NCBI GenBank assembly: GCA_030151365.1
Contig: JASLDW010000003.1
Location: forward strand, 1 to 52,882
Direction of reading: 5' to 3'
Length of the DNA: 52,882 nt
From: Lysobacter sp.
Lineage (GTDB): Bacteria > Pseudomonadota > Gammaproteobacteria > Xanthomonadales > Xanthomonadaceae
Both the position numbers and the translations under genes were made by a program. A model generated the notes under the pieces. It ran no database searches. It was not told where the DNA came from and saw nothing but the letters and a program-made list of their open reading frames with translations. This document shows, one piece after another, positions 26,257 through 34,805 of the stretch; positions within the stretch are counted from its first letter, which is position 1; each line of letters starts with the position of its first letter.

Positions 26257-28599
26257 ATGCCGTCCACGCGAACACTGTCCATCCGCCAGCGCATCGCGCT
26301 TGCACTTGCGTGGCTGGCGATGCTGGCCGTGCTGGGCTGGATGGTCGCGCGCCAGCTGCATCCCAGCGGCGACCTGCGCGAGTTCATGCCCAAGGGGCAG
26401 ACGCCGATGCAGCGCCTGGTGCTGGACGAACTGGGCGAAGGCCCGGGTTCGCGCCTGTTGCTGGTGGCGATTTCCGGCAAACCGGACGAAGACCTCGCCG
26501 AGCTGAGCAAGGGGCTGACCGCGAAGCTCAAGGGCGATCCGCGCTACAGCCAGGTCGTGAACGGCAGCTTCGATCCTGCTGCGCTCGACCCAAAGCTGTT
26601 GCCGTATCGCTATCTGCTGTCGCCGACGCTGGATGCGCAGAAGTTCGACGCGCCCTTCCTCGCCGACCAGTTGCAGCAGCGCGTCGCCGATCTCGGCTCA
26701 CCCGCGGCGGGAATGCTGGAACCGTTGCTGCCGCACGATCCCACGCTGGAAATGCTCAAGCTCGCCGAGCGCTGGACGCCGCCGAACATGCCGGCGGTGG
26801 TCGATGGCGTCTGGGTCGCCCCCGGTGATGGCGCCTTGCTGCTGGTGCAAACGCGGGCGCCGGGCTTCGATCCCGCCGCGCAGGAACAGGCGATCGCCGG
26901 CATCGAAAGCGCATTGCAGGCATTGCCCGGCGGCAAGGACGCAAAGCTGACGCTGAGCGGTCCCGGCTATTTCAGCGTGATCATGAGCAAACAGACACAA
27001 TCGCAGGCCGATCGCATCGGCTTCGTGTCGTCGATCGGTTTCATCCTGCTGCTGTTGCTGGCCTATCGCAGCGTGGGTTCGTTGTTGCTGGCCGGCTTGC
27101 CGGTGGTCAGCGGCGCACTCGCAGGCATCGTCGCGCTGACGCTGTGGTTCCCGCAGGTGCACGGCATCACCCTGGCGTTCGGTTTCACCCTGCTCGGCGT
27201 TGCCCAGGAATATCCGATCCGCGTGCTGAGCCATCGTCGCGCCGGCGAGGATGCGCTCGCCAGCGTGCGTGGCTTGTGGCCGCTGTTGCTCACCGCGATT
27301 GCATCGGCCTGCATCGCCTATCTGGCGTTCTATGCCTCGGGCGTCGGCGGCCTGCAGCAGCTCGCGGTGTTCACCATCACCGGCCTGCTGGTCGCCGGCT
27401 TCAGCACCCGCTACCTGCTGCCGTGGTTGCTGCCGGCGCGCGTGCGCGATGTCGAATCGATGCCGTGGCTGGTGCGCGCGCGCCATCTCGCCGACACCCT
27501 GCCGCGTCCGCGCTGGCTTCCATGGCTGGTCGCGATCGCGACCGCTGCGATGATCGCGCTGGCGCCCGGGAAATTCTGGCAGAACGATCTATCGGCGCTG
27601 ACGCCGTTGCCGCACGACCTGTTGCAACGCGATGCACATCTGCGCGCGGCCCTCGGTGCGCCGGACGTGCGTTACCTGCTGGTGTTGCAGGCGGCCGACA
27701 GCGATGGTGTGCTGAAGCTCTCCGAACGCCTGGAGCCGCAAGTCGAGGCATTGCAGCAGGCGCATGCGCTGGATGGTGCCGAGCTGCCGTCGCGCTACCT
27801 GCCGAGCATGGAAACGCAACGCATACGCCAGCAGAAATTGCCGGATCGCGCCACGTTGCAAGCGGCGTTGGCGCAGGCCCAGCGCGACCTGCCGTTCAAG
27901 CCCGACAGCTTCGCGCCCTTCGTCGACGACGTCGAAACCGCGCGCGCATTGCCCTTGCTTGATGCAAAGCGCTTCGCCGGCAATCCGCTGGGCGAGCGCC
28001 TTGGCGCCATGCTGCGCCAGCGCGACGGCAAGGTGCTGGGGCTGGTCACGCTCAATGGCGTCCACGATCCCGCCGCCGTGCAGCGCCTTGCCGCCAACAG
28101 CGGAGGTACGGTGCAACTGCTCGACCTCAAGGATTCCGCCGAAAGCCTGCTGGTCGGCTATCGCACGCGCATCCTACAGGCCCTGCTGGTGGCGACATTG
28201 CTGTTGATCGCGACGATCACCTTCGCCTTGCGCAGCCCGCGTCGCGCCTGGCACGTTCTGGCGCCGATGACGCTGGCGACCTTCCTGGTGCTGGCGGTGG
28301 AACGTGCTGCCGGCATCGAGATCTCGTTGTTCCACCTGGTCGCGCTGATCCTCGCCGCCGGCCTCGGCCTGCATTACGCCCTGTTCTTCGAGCGCGAAAC
28401 CGGCGATCCCGCCGAACAGCGCCGCACCCTGCACGCCACCATCGTCTGCGTGTTGTCGGCACTGCTGGTGTTCGGGATGCTGGCGCTGAGCAGCATCCCG
28501 GTGTTGCGCGCGATCGGGCTGACGGTCGCGCTCGGCGTGCTGTTCCACTTCTGCCTGTCGATCCTCATGGCGCCGCACGTGGCTCCGCATGAACGTTGA
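26257..28599 (+). CDS. MMPL/RND-family exporter of the pigment locus
   Basis: A 780-residue transporter. The N-terminal helix (RIALALAWLAMLAVLGWMVARQL) precedes a periplasmic domain, then a helix bundle from about 245 to 405 (FVSSIGFILLLLLAYRSVGSLLLAGLPVVSGALAGIVAL and the following segments). A second periplasmic domain follows, then a C-terminal bundle from about 630 (LLVATLLLIATITFAL onward). The duplicated layout and the GFTLLGVAQEYPI segment are those of MMPL exporters. In aryl polyene loci such proteins are thought to move the pigment lipid from the inner membrane. It is flanked by LolA-like and hotdog genes; the next start lies inside its last 11 nt. Confidence 0.9.
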   Translation: MPSTRTLSIRQRIALALAWLAMLAVLGWMVARQLHPSGDLREFMPKGQTPMQRLVLDELGEGPGSRLLLVAISGKPDEDLAELSKGLTAKLKGDPRYSQVVNGSFDPAALDPKLLPYRYLLSPTLDAQKFDAPFLADQLQQRVADLGSPAAGMLEPLLPHDPTLEMLKLAERWTPPNMPAVVDGVWVAPGDGALLLVQTRAPGFDPAAQEQAIAGIESALQALPGGKDAKLTLSGPGYFSVIMSKQTQSQADRIGFVSSIGFILLLLLAYRSVGSLLLAGLPVVSGALAGIVALTLWFPQVHGITLAFGFTLLGVAQEYPIRVLSHRRAGEDALASVRGLWPLLLTAIASACIAYLAFYASGVGGLQQLAVFTITGLLVAGFSTRYLLPWLLPARVRDVESMPWLVRARHLADTLPRPRWLPWLVAIATAAMIALAPGKFWQNDLSALTPLPHDLLQRDAHLRAALGAPDVRYLLVLQAADSDGVLKLSERLEPQVEALQQAHALDGAELPSRYLPSMETQRIRQQKLPDRATLQAALAQAQRDLPFKPDSFAPFVDDVETARALPLLDAKRFAGNPLGERLGAMLRQRDGKVLGLVTLNGVHDPAAVQRLAANSGGTVQLLDLKDSAESLLVGYRTRILQALLVATLLLIATITFALRSPRRAWHVLAPMTLATFLVLAVERAAGIEISLFHLVALILAAGLGLHYALFFERETGDPAEQRRTLHATIVCVLSALLVFGMLALSSIPVLRAIGLTVALGVLFHFCLSILMAPHVAPHER

Positions 28600-29011
28600 A
28601 TCATTGATTCCGCACAAGGGCGCGATGTGCCTGTGGCGCCGCGTGCTCGATCACGATGATCGCCAGGTGCGCGTCGCGACAGACAGCCATCGCATGGCGG
28701 ACAACCCCTTGCGCTCCGGCGATGGGCTCAAGGCGATCCATCTGTGCGAATACGGCGCGCAGGCGATGGCAGTCCATGGCGGGCTGCTCGGTCGCGCCCG
28801 CGGTGGAGCGGTGAAGGCCGGGGTGCTGGTCGCGTTGCGCGGCGTGCAATTGCATGTCGCGCGCATCGACGATCTTGCCGGCGAACTGGTCGGCGAAGCC
28901 GAATTGCTGATGGACAGCGAGACCAGCCAGCAGTACGGATTCCGTATCCTCCATGGTGGCGAAGTGATCGCCGAAGGACGCGCCGCGGTGATGCTGGGAG
29001 AAGCCGGATGA
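28589..29011 (+). CDS. Second hotdog-fold protein of the pigment locus (ApeP-like dehydratase)
   Basis: A 140-residue hotdog protein: SLIPHKGAMCLWRRVLDHDDRQVRVAT, then IHLCEYGAQAMAVHGGLL in which E-x-x-A-Q---H fits the central helix of the family, and GVLVALRGVQLHVARIDDLAG. The PHKGAM start, in place of the HFPG loop, is the pattern of the ApeP type seen beside an ApeI-like hotdog in aryl polyene loci. In those systems the two dehydratases act together. It overlaps the exporter gene by 11 nt and the reductase gene by 4 nt. Confidence 0.83.
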   Translation: MNVESLIPHKGAMCLWRRVLDHDDRQVRVATDSHRMADNPLRSGDGLKAIHLCEYGAQAMAVHGGLLGRARGGAVKAGVLVALRGVQLHVARIDDLAGELVGEAELLMDSETSQQYGFRILHGGEVIAEGRAAVMLGEAG

Positions 29012-29742
29012 ACGACAGGACGATGAAGCGCGCGCTGGTGACCGGCGGCAGCGGCGACATCGGCGGTGCGATCTGTCGCGCGTTGGTGGCACAGGGGCTG
29101 CATGTGGTCGTGCATGCCAACAGCGGCTTGGCCAAGGCGCGGGCGCTGGTCGATGGAATCATCGCCGCGGGCGGCAGCGCCGAAGCGATCGCGTTCGATG
29201 TCGGCGATGAAACCGCGAGTCGTGCCGCGATCGAAGGATTGCTTGCGAACGGCCCGGTCCAGGTCGTCGTCAACAATGCCGGCATCCACGACGACGCACC
29301 CATGGCGGGCATGTCGCCGGCGCAATGGTCGCGCGTGATCGATGTTTCGCTCAACGGGTTCTTCCACGTCACCCAGCCATTGCTGTTGCCGATGGCGCGC
29401 ACGCGCTGGGGACGGGTCGTCTGCATCTCGTCGGTGGCCGGCGTGCTCGGCAATCGCGGGCAGGCCAACTACGCCGCGGCGAAAGCCGGCCTGCATGGCG
29501 CGGTGAAGTCGCTGGCGCGCGAAATGGCCGGTCGCGGCATCACCGCAAATGCGGTTGCGCCGGGCGTGATCGCCGGGCGCATGACGGACGAACTGTTCCC
29601 GGCGGACCAGCTCAAGGCGATGGTGCCGGCGGGTCGCGCCGGCAAGCCGGAAGAAGTCGCGGCGCTGGTCGCGTTCCTGTGCAGCGATGCCGCCGGCTAC
29701 ATCAATGGCCAGGTGATCGGCGTCAATGGCGGGATGGGGTAA
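29008..29742 (+). CDS. FabG-like 3-ketoacyl-ACP reductase
   Basis: A 244-residue short-chain dehydrogenase. It has TGGSGDIG (12-19) for NADP(H), NNAGI, VCISSVAG (catalytic Ser), and NYAAAKAG (Tyr and Lys of the YxxxK motif). The C-terminal INGQVIGVNGGMG is typical of FabG. It reduces the 3-keto group during chain extension in the pigment pathway. The ATG at 29008 overlaps the preceding stop. It is the last clear biosynthetic gene in the plus-strand run. Confidence 0.92.
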   Translation: MNDRTMKRALVTGGSGDIGGAICRALVAQGLHVVVHANSGLAKARALVDGIIAAGGSAEAIAFDVGDETASRAAIEGLLANGPVQVVVNNAGIHDDAPMAGMSPAQWSRVIDVSLNGFFHVTQPLLLPMARTRWGRVVCISSVAGVLGNRGQANYAAAKAGLHGAVKSLAREMAGRGITANAVAPGVIAGRMTDELFPADQLKAMVPAGRAGKPEEVAALVAFLCSDAAGYINGQVIGVNGGMG

Positions 29743-29774
29743 GTTTCGACAATTCGACAGAGGGAGAGGGGCGC

Positions 29775-30275
29775 ATGAAAATCAAGATCACGAAGACTTT
29801 GTTCCTGGTGGCCGCGTGCATGCTCGGCAACGCCGCATCGGCGGCTGATGCGATCCAGGTGCCGAAAGTGGTGCCGTATGCGGAAGACAATGACATCTCC
29901 GACGCCATCAAGACGGAGTGCAGGATGGGCGAAGTGCTGGCGAACAGCATCAAGCAGCATTCCGGCGACGCCGTGGCGCTGGTCGATGGCAAGCCGGGCA
30001 CGGAGCATGGCCGCGTGCTCGATATCGTCATCGTCGATGCCGTTTCCGGAGGCAATGCATTCATCGGCCACCAGAAGTCGACCAAGATCCGCGGCAGCCT
30101 CTACGACGACGGGAAAAAGGTGGCGAGTTTCAAGGCGCGCCGCAACTCGATGGGCGGGGCCTTCGCGGGATTCAAGGGGTCCTGTTCGGTGCTCGGTCGC
30201 ACCGTGGAAGCGTTGGGCGAGGACGTCAGCGCTTGGCTGAAGGCGCCGAAGGATGGCGTCGCGCTGGGCGATTGA
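29775..30275 (+). CDS. Secreted protein of unknown function at the end of the plus-strand pigment operon
   Basis: A 166-residue protein that I do not recognise. The signal peptide is clear (TKTLFLVAACMLGNAASA). The mature part has two cysteines (IKTECRMGE, KGSCSVLGR), which could form a disulfide, and a C-terminal region (GSLYDDGKKVASFKARR..., then VEALGEDVSAWLK) that recalls DUF4410-like periplasmic domains; this is a weak resemblance. The gene is 32 nt downstream of the reductase gene in the same direction, so it may be co-transcribed. A strong purine-rich ribosome site (AGGGAGAGGGG) precedes the ATG and contains a GGGG. It ends 5 nt before the convergent flavoprotein gene. Confidence 0.72.
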   Translation: MKIKITKTLFLVAACMLGNAASAADAIQVPKVVPYAEDNDISDAIKTECRMGEVLANSIKQHSGDAVALVDGKPGTEHGRVLDIVIVDAVSGGNAFIGHQKSTKIRGSLYDDGKKVASFKARRNSMGGAFAGFKGSCSVLGRTVEALGEDVSAWLKAPKDGVALGD

Positions 30276-30280
30276 GTTCG

Positions 30281-31906
30281 CTAGAGCGCTGGTTTCACCC
30301 ACGGCGCCTGCAGCAATGGCTCGCCAGGCGCCACGTCCACCAGCAATGCGGCGAGCCCGGCATCGTCGATGGCGGGATGGTCCGTGCGCGCCTCGGCCAG
30401 CAATTGCAGTGCCAGCCGTTCCATCAGTGCGACGTTGGCGGCGATGCGATTGCGGAATGTCGCATCGTCTTCATCGTGGATGGTCAACGCGCGGTTGAGT
30501 TCGTGGAACCACGGGATCAGGTACTGGTCGAGCAGGCGGTCGTCCTGCGGCGGCGATGGCCTGCCATTGCATTCACCCCAGGTGCGCAGTAACGACTGCA
30601 TCGCGGCGTTGAGGCCGGTCGCGCGATCGAGCGCCGGCCGCAGCTTGCCGAGCATGGCGATGTCGGCGATGCGTCCGCTGGTGAACAGCGGCGCCAGCAA
30701 CGACCAGTAGTAGGTGTAGTCCCAGATCACCTTGAGCGGCATCACCCGCGCGTCGCCGAACAGTGCGTACTGGTCGCGATAGAGCGTCATGGTGTTGGCG
30801 AAGAAGGAGTCGATCAGTTGCTGGTAGATGCCGGCGTATGGCGCGAACGGCTGGCCGGCGCGGTCGCGGCGGATCAGGTCGCAGATGTAGGTGTTGCCGA
30901 TGGCGATGAAATCGCTGCCCGGCGAATAGAACGGATCGAGGAACAGTCCCGCCTCGCCGGTGATCGCCCAGCGATCGCCCGAGAACACCTGTTTGCAGCC
31001 GTGGGAGAAATGGCGCAGGAAGCGGAAATCCAGCACGGCGTGGTGCGGGTCGTCCAGCAGGCTCGCCAGCGCGGGCTGGCGCTCGCGCAGCCACGCCATC
31101 GCCAGCGCATGGGTCTTGATGCCGTCGAGCGGGTGCAGTCCGCCGTCGGCGACGATGCCGACCGAATGCGTGCCGGAGGCGAGCGGGATCATCCACGCCC
31201 AATACCCGCGGCCACAGAGGTGGTTGGTGGAACGCCAGCGGTCCGGCGGCGTGCAGCGCTGCAGCCAGTCGTTGTCGCGCGACCACAGGTTGGGATCGAC
31301 GATGCCGTCGACGCGCCACCATGCGGCATTGACGTCGTGCGGGTTGTCTTCGGCGAGTCCGAATTTGCGCTTGAGCAGGCTGGCGCGTCCGGCGGCGTCG
31401 ACCAGCCAGCGGGTTTCCAGTCGGGTGGCCACGCCTTCGCGTTCGAACTCGACGGCGTGCAGGTCATCGTCTGCGACGGCGGGATCGACGTGCCTGACCG
31501 CCGCGCCATCAAGGAAGACCACGCCGAGTTCGCGCGCGCGTTCGCCGAGGAAATTCTCGAAGCGGCCGCGGTCGAGTTGCCATGAAGTCATCGGCAGCAG
31601 CTTGCTGACGCCGAGTTCGGTGCAACCATCGATGCCCTCGACGCCATCGGAGAAGAAGAAGCGGAAGCCGAACTTGCGGATCTGGTCGCCGTCGAGGTGC
31701 TCGCGCAGCCCGAGGACGTGTCCGAAATAGTGCGCGGCGATTTCCACCGTCGATTCGCCGACCTTGAACGCGGCCTCGCGTACCGGATGCTGTTGGCGCT
31801 CGACCACCACGACATGCAGCGCCGGGTCCATGCGCCTGAGCTGGATCGACAGGGTCAGGCCGGCGAGGCCGCCGCCGAGGATGACGACGTCGACTTTGCT
31901 GTTCAT
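30281..31906 (-). CDS. Tryptophan-halogenase-like flavoprotein of the pigment locus (second of two)
   Basis: A 541-residue FAD enzyme. GGGLAG at 11-16 binds FAD, followed by FKVGEST. The halogenase marks are Lys78 in IRKFGFRF, W-x-W-x-I-P as WAWMIP at 236-241, and FLDPFYSPG at 322-330. It has an extra C-terminal helical region of about 150 residues compared with the first flavoprotein. Xanthomonadins are brominated, so this is a candidate aryl brominase (inference). It is the last gene of the minus-strand operon (KS, KS-like, glycosyltransferase, this gene), and its ATG overlaps the stop of the glycosyltransferase gene. Confidence 0.85.
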   Translation of the reverse strand: MNSKVDVVILGGGLAGLTLSIQLRRMDPALHVVVVERQQHPVREAAFKVGESTVEIAAHYFGHVLGLREHLDGDQIRKFGFRFFFSDGVEGIDGCTELGVSKLLPMTSWQLDRGRFENFLGERARELGVVFLDGAAVRHVDPAVADDDLHAVEFEREGVATRLETRWLVDAAGRASLLKRKFGLAEDNPHDVNAAWWRVDGIVDPNLWSRDNDWLQRCTPPDRWRSTNHLCGRGYWAWMIPLASGTHSVGIVADGGLHPLDGIKTHALAMAWLRERQPALASLLDDPHHAVLDFRFLRHFSHGCKQVFSGDRWAITGEAGLFLDPFYSPGSDFIAIGNTYICDLIRRDRAGQPFAPYAGIYQQLIDSFFANTMTLYRDQYALFGDARVMPLKVIWDYTYYWSLLAPLFTSGRIADIAMLGKLRPALDRATGLNAAMQSLLRTWGECNGRPSPPQDDRLLDQYLIPWFHELNRALTIHDEDDATFRNRIAANVALMERLALQLLAEARTDHPAIDDAGLAALLVDVAPGEPLLQAPWVKPAL

Positions 31907-32676
31907 GCGTCCTGGTCGATCACCGGGGGATGGGCGCGGGTGGTGCGGTATTCGCGCACCACGTCGCCGCGCGCCACGATGAAGCGCACCGTGTGCGAGG
32001 TGATGTTGTAGAGATCGCGGAAGAGGCGGAAGTGGCTCTTGCGGAATTCCTGTTCGGCGCTGGCGTAGCGCGCCTCCACCGGCACCGCGACCACGCGCGC
32101 GCCGGCCTGGCGGGCCGCCGACATCAGCATCTGCGCTTCGAACACGAAGCCTTCGCCGGGCACGTCGGGCAGGGTAAATACCGCGCGCGGATACAGGCGC
32201 TGGCCGCTCTGGGTATCGACCACGCGATAGCCGCAGCCCCAGCTGATGCCCCAGTCGCCGAAGTCGTTGCCGATGCGGCGATACCACGGCTGCGACGCGC
32301 GCTTCTTCAGGCGCGCGCCGACCACCAACGCGCCGGGATGGCGATTGGCGGCGGCGACCAGGCGCGGCAGGTCGGAGGCCTTGTGCTGGCCGTCGCCGTC
32401 CATGGTCGCCACCGCCTGCATGCCCATCCGCGCGGCCTCGGCGAAACCATCGCGCAGGGACTGGCCCTTGCCCATGCGCTGCTCGTGGCGCAACAGGGTG
32501 ACGGGGAGATCGCGCACGCAATCGGAAGTCCCGTCGTCGGAACCATCGTCGACCACGATCACGTGATCGATGAATTGCAGCGCCTCGCTCACCACTTCAC
32601 GGATGCGCAGGCGCTCGTTGAGCGCGGGAATGACCACGGCGACGTTGCCGCGATGGAGTTGCACGGGTTCAGCCAT
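31903..32676 (-). CDS. Family 2 glycosyltransferase of the pigment locus
   Basis: A 257-residue GT-A enzyme: VAVVIPALNERLRIREVV opens it, VDDGSDDGT and MDGDGQHKASDLP (DxD-like) are the nucleotide and metal sites, and WYRRIGNDFGDWGISWGCGY follows. The C-terminal tail is soluble. Relatives in xanthomonadin loci are thought to act on the lipid or head group to which the aryl polyene is attached; the true acceptor is unknown. The ATG at 32674-32676 lies inside the end of the upstream KS-like gene (8-nt overlap). Confidence 0.87.
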   Translation of the reverse strand: MAEPVQLHRGNVAVVIPALNERLRIREVVSEALQFIDHVIVVDDGSDDGTSDCVRDLPVTLLRHEQRMGKGQSLRDGFAEAARMGMQAVATMDGDGQHKASDLPRLVAAANRHPGALVVGARLKKRASQPWYRRIGNDFGDWGISWGCGYRVVDTQSGQRLYPRAVFTLPDVPGEGFVFEAQMLMSAARQAGARVVAVPVEARYASAEQEFRKSHFRLFRDLYNITSHTVRFIVARGDVVREYRTTRAHPPVIDQDA

Positions 32677-33454
32677 GGCGGATTTCCAGGCGCAGCGCGC
32701 GTCCGGCGCCGGCGTCGAGTTGTACCTGGCCATCCTTGCCGGTCGCGAGCAGGTCGAACAGCGGCAGCATGTTCGCCATGCGGTTCCCGGAAGCGTGGCG
32801 TGCGAGCGCGCCGTCGTTGGAGTCGGCGTCGCCATCCACCAGTGTCGCGGCGAGTTGTGGCCCATTGCCGCCTGCGGGTGCAAGAACGAGTGCGCCACCC
32901 AACAATCCGGTCCCGGTCGAGACCGAAGACAGCGGGCCGGTCGCGCCGGTGTCGTAGGCGGCGAGCAGGATCGCGGGCTCGCCGCAGGCGAGGTTCACCA
33001 ACGCCTCCAGCAAGCCTTGTGCAAACGTGCATGCGAAGGCGCTCAGCGCGGTCGACGGGGCCATGCAGCCTTGGCCGATGGTCCAGTAACCGGCGGCGGC
33101 GTTGTGCACCGAGTTGTGGAACTTCGTCGGCGACAGCGCGTCCGGGGCATCGCGCAGGATCGCGCAAATGTAATCGGTGATCGGCAGGTCGCCGTCGGTG
33201 CTGGCGAAGATCGATGCCAGCGCTTGCGGATGGCGACCGGCATCGCCGCACGCGGCCTGCGCGACTTCCAGCGCGACCGCGACCGATTCCGGCGCGCGCC
33301 GGCGTTCATTGGCGGGCAGCAGTTGCGGTGACGGTTTCGACGGCGCGTCGGCGGGCAATTCGCCGGTGGCGATGAAGTGGCGGGCGGCGTTCCAGTCCGG
33401 GATTCCGCGCGTCCAGAAGCCGATGCCTTCGATCGTGGCGTTCAAGGTGCTCAT
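32669..33454 (-). CDS. Beta-ketoacyl-synthase-like partner protein (chain-length-factor type)
   Basis: A 261-residue protein with the short, N-terminal-type ketosynthase fold (Ketoacyl-synt_2-like). It has KFHNSVHNAAAGYWTIGQG and PSTALSAFACTFAQGLLEA, where the nucleophile position of a ketosynthase (T-A-C-S-S) is replaced by a Cys-free Ala-Pro-Ser-Thr. It is therefore unlikely to be a catalytic ketosynthase and fits the ApeC-like chain-length-factor partner of the neighbouring KS. The C-terminal part (ASGNRMANMLPLFDLL) is variable. It overlaps both neighbours by a few bases. Confidence 0.82.
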   Translation of the reverse strand: MSTLNATIEGIGFWTRGIPDWNAARHFIATGELPADAPSKPSPQLLPANERRRAPESVAVALEVAQAACGDAGRHPQALASIFASTDGDLPITDYICAILRDAPDALSPTKFHNSVHNAAAGYWTIGQGCMAPSTALSAFACTFAQGLLEALVNLACGEPAILLAAYDTGATGPLSSVSTGTGLLGGALVLAPAGGNGPQLAATLVDGDADSNDGALARHASGNRMANMLPLFDLLATGKDGQVQLDAGAGRALRLEIRHG

Positions 33455-34629
33455 GCGCGACCGAACACCAGCGAGCAGTTGTTGCCGCCGAACCCGAACG
33501 AATTGTTCATCGCGTGGCGGATCGGGCGTGTCTCGGCGGCAAAGCGGATCTGCGGGCCGCAGCCGGGATCGGGCGAGTCGCTGTTGAGGGTGGCGGGCAG
33601 GATGCCGTCTTCCAGCGCGATCAACGCGAACACCGATTCGACGATGCCGGCGGCGCCCAGCGTGTGGCCGGTGAATCCCTTGGTGCTCGCCGCATGCAAC
33701 GAGTCGGGGAACAGCGCGGAGATCGCGATCATCTCGACGCGGTCGTTCGCCGGCGTCGCGGTGCCGTGCAGGTTGAGGTGGTCGATGTCCGCCGCTTCGA
33801 GTCCGGCGCGCGCGAGGGCACCGCGCATCGCCAATTGCGCACCCAGGCCTTCCGGGTGCGGCGTCGACATGTGGTGGGCGTCGCTGGATTCGCCGTAGCC
33901 GAGCAGTTGCAATCCGGGTTCCTCGCCATCGCTGCGTTCCAGCACCGCGAAGCCGCCGGCTTCGCCCAGCGAAATGCCGTCGCGCTGCGCATCGAAGGGG
34001 CGGCAAGGCTGCGCCGACACCAGTCCCAGCGAGTTGAAGCCGAAGAGCACGCTGCCGCACAGGGTATCGACGCCGCCGACCAGCGCGGCATCGACCACGC
34101 CGGCCTGGATCAGGCGCGCCGCCTGGGCGAAGACCTTGGCGCTGGACGAACACGCGGTCGCCACCGTGATGCAGGGGCCGCGCAGGCCGGTGGCGTGCTG
34201 GAGGAAATCGCCGAGCGAATGCGGGGTATGGATGATCGGGCGGGCGAGGTCGGGCGGGAACGCACCGTCGACCAGGCGTTCGTATGCCTCCTCGCTGGCA
34301 CCGATGCTGGATGTCGAAGTGCCGACCACCAGCGCGACGCGTTCGGCGCCATGTTTTGCGACCGCCACGCGCAATGCGTCCACCACGCCGTCCTGTTGCA
34401 GTGCAATCCAGGCGAGGCGGTTGTTGCGGCATTCCCAGCCGGCCAGCGCCGCGGGCAGGGCATCATCCTCGACGCCGGCGACCCGGCCGATCCAGCAGGA
34501 CAGCGGGGCGTGGCTGAAATCGTTCCTGCGGAGGCCGCTGCGTCCCGCGCGGAGGGCATCGGCCTGCGCCTGCCGTCCTCGACCGAGGGCGGTGGTGGCG
34601 GTATGGGCGCGGATCGCCACCGGAGGCAT
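33451..34629 (-). CDS. Beta-ketoacyl-ACP synthase (FabF-like) of the pigment locus
   Basis: A ketosynthase of about 392 residues. VATACSSSAKVF carries the nucleophile (Cys160 from the ATG used here), NLHGTATPANDRVE and KGFTGHTLGAAG hold the two histidines, and FGFGGNN closes the active site. It is the condensing enzyme that extends the aryl polyene. The start is not settled: the ATG at 34627-34629 puts PVAIRAHTATTALG at the N-terminus, as in homologous KS proteins, while a GTG at 34654-34656 would add nine residues. Neither has a Shine-Dalgarno. It leads a four-gene minus-strand operon. Confidence 0.9.
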   Translation of the reverse strand: MPPVAIRAHTATTALGRGRQAQADALRAGRSGLRRNDFSHAPLSCWIGRVAGVEDDALPAALAGWECRNNRLAWIALQQDGVVDALRVAVAKHGAERVALVVGTSTSSIGASEEAYERLVDGAFPPDLARPIIHTPHSLGDFLQHATGLRGPCITVATACSSSAKVFAQAARLIQAGVVDAALVGGVDTLCGSVLFGFNSLGLVSAQPCRPFDAQRDGISLGEAGGFAVLERSDGEEPGLQLLGYGESSDAHHMSTPHPEGLGAQLAMRGALARAGLEAADIDHLNLHGTATPANDRVEMIAISALFPDSLHAASTKGFTGHTLGAAGIVESVFALIALEDGILPATLNSDSPDPGCGPQIRFAAETRPIRHAMNNSFGFGGNNCSLVFGRA

Positions 34630-34683
34630 GCGCTGGACGGTTCGGGAATCGGTCACGAAGGATCGGGCTGGGAATGACCGGAA

Positions 34684-34689
34684 ATTATA
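34684..34689 (-). promoter_or_regulatory. Consensus -10 (TATAAT) for the KS operon
   Basis: A perfect TATAAT on the minus strand, rare in this G+C-rich sequence, 54 nt before the ATG used for the KS gene (27 nt before the alternative GTG). I could not find a convincing -35 at 16-18 nt. Confidence 0.5.
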
Positions 34690-34793
34690 GACCGGGCATT
34701 CCGTGAAGCCGCCTTGAACCGGCCATGTTGCAGTGCGGGCCGACTGGCGTCACGGTTCCGCGCACTGCCGGTCCGGTGGCGCGAGGGCGGCGG

Positions 34794-34799
34794 TAAGAT
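34794..34799 (+). promoter_or_regulatory. Putative -10 element (TAAGAT) for the secreted small protein gene
   Basis: TAAGAT would place the transcript start near 34806, at the base of the hairpin described next. No -35 is clear. Confidence 0.4.
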
Positions 34800-34805
34800 C
34801 GTGTC

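Noticed and set aside
30281..31906. Annotation as a geranylgeranyl reductase-type flavoprotein
   Set aside because: The W-x-W-x-I-P and F-x-D-P-x-x-S-x-G motifs fit halogenases better.
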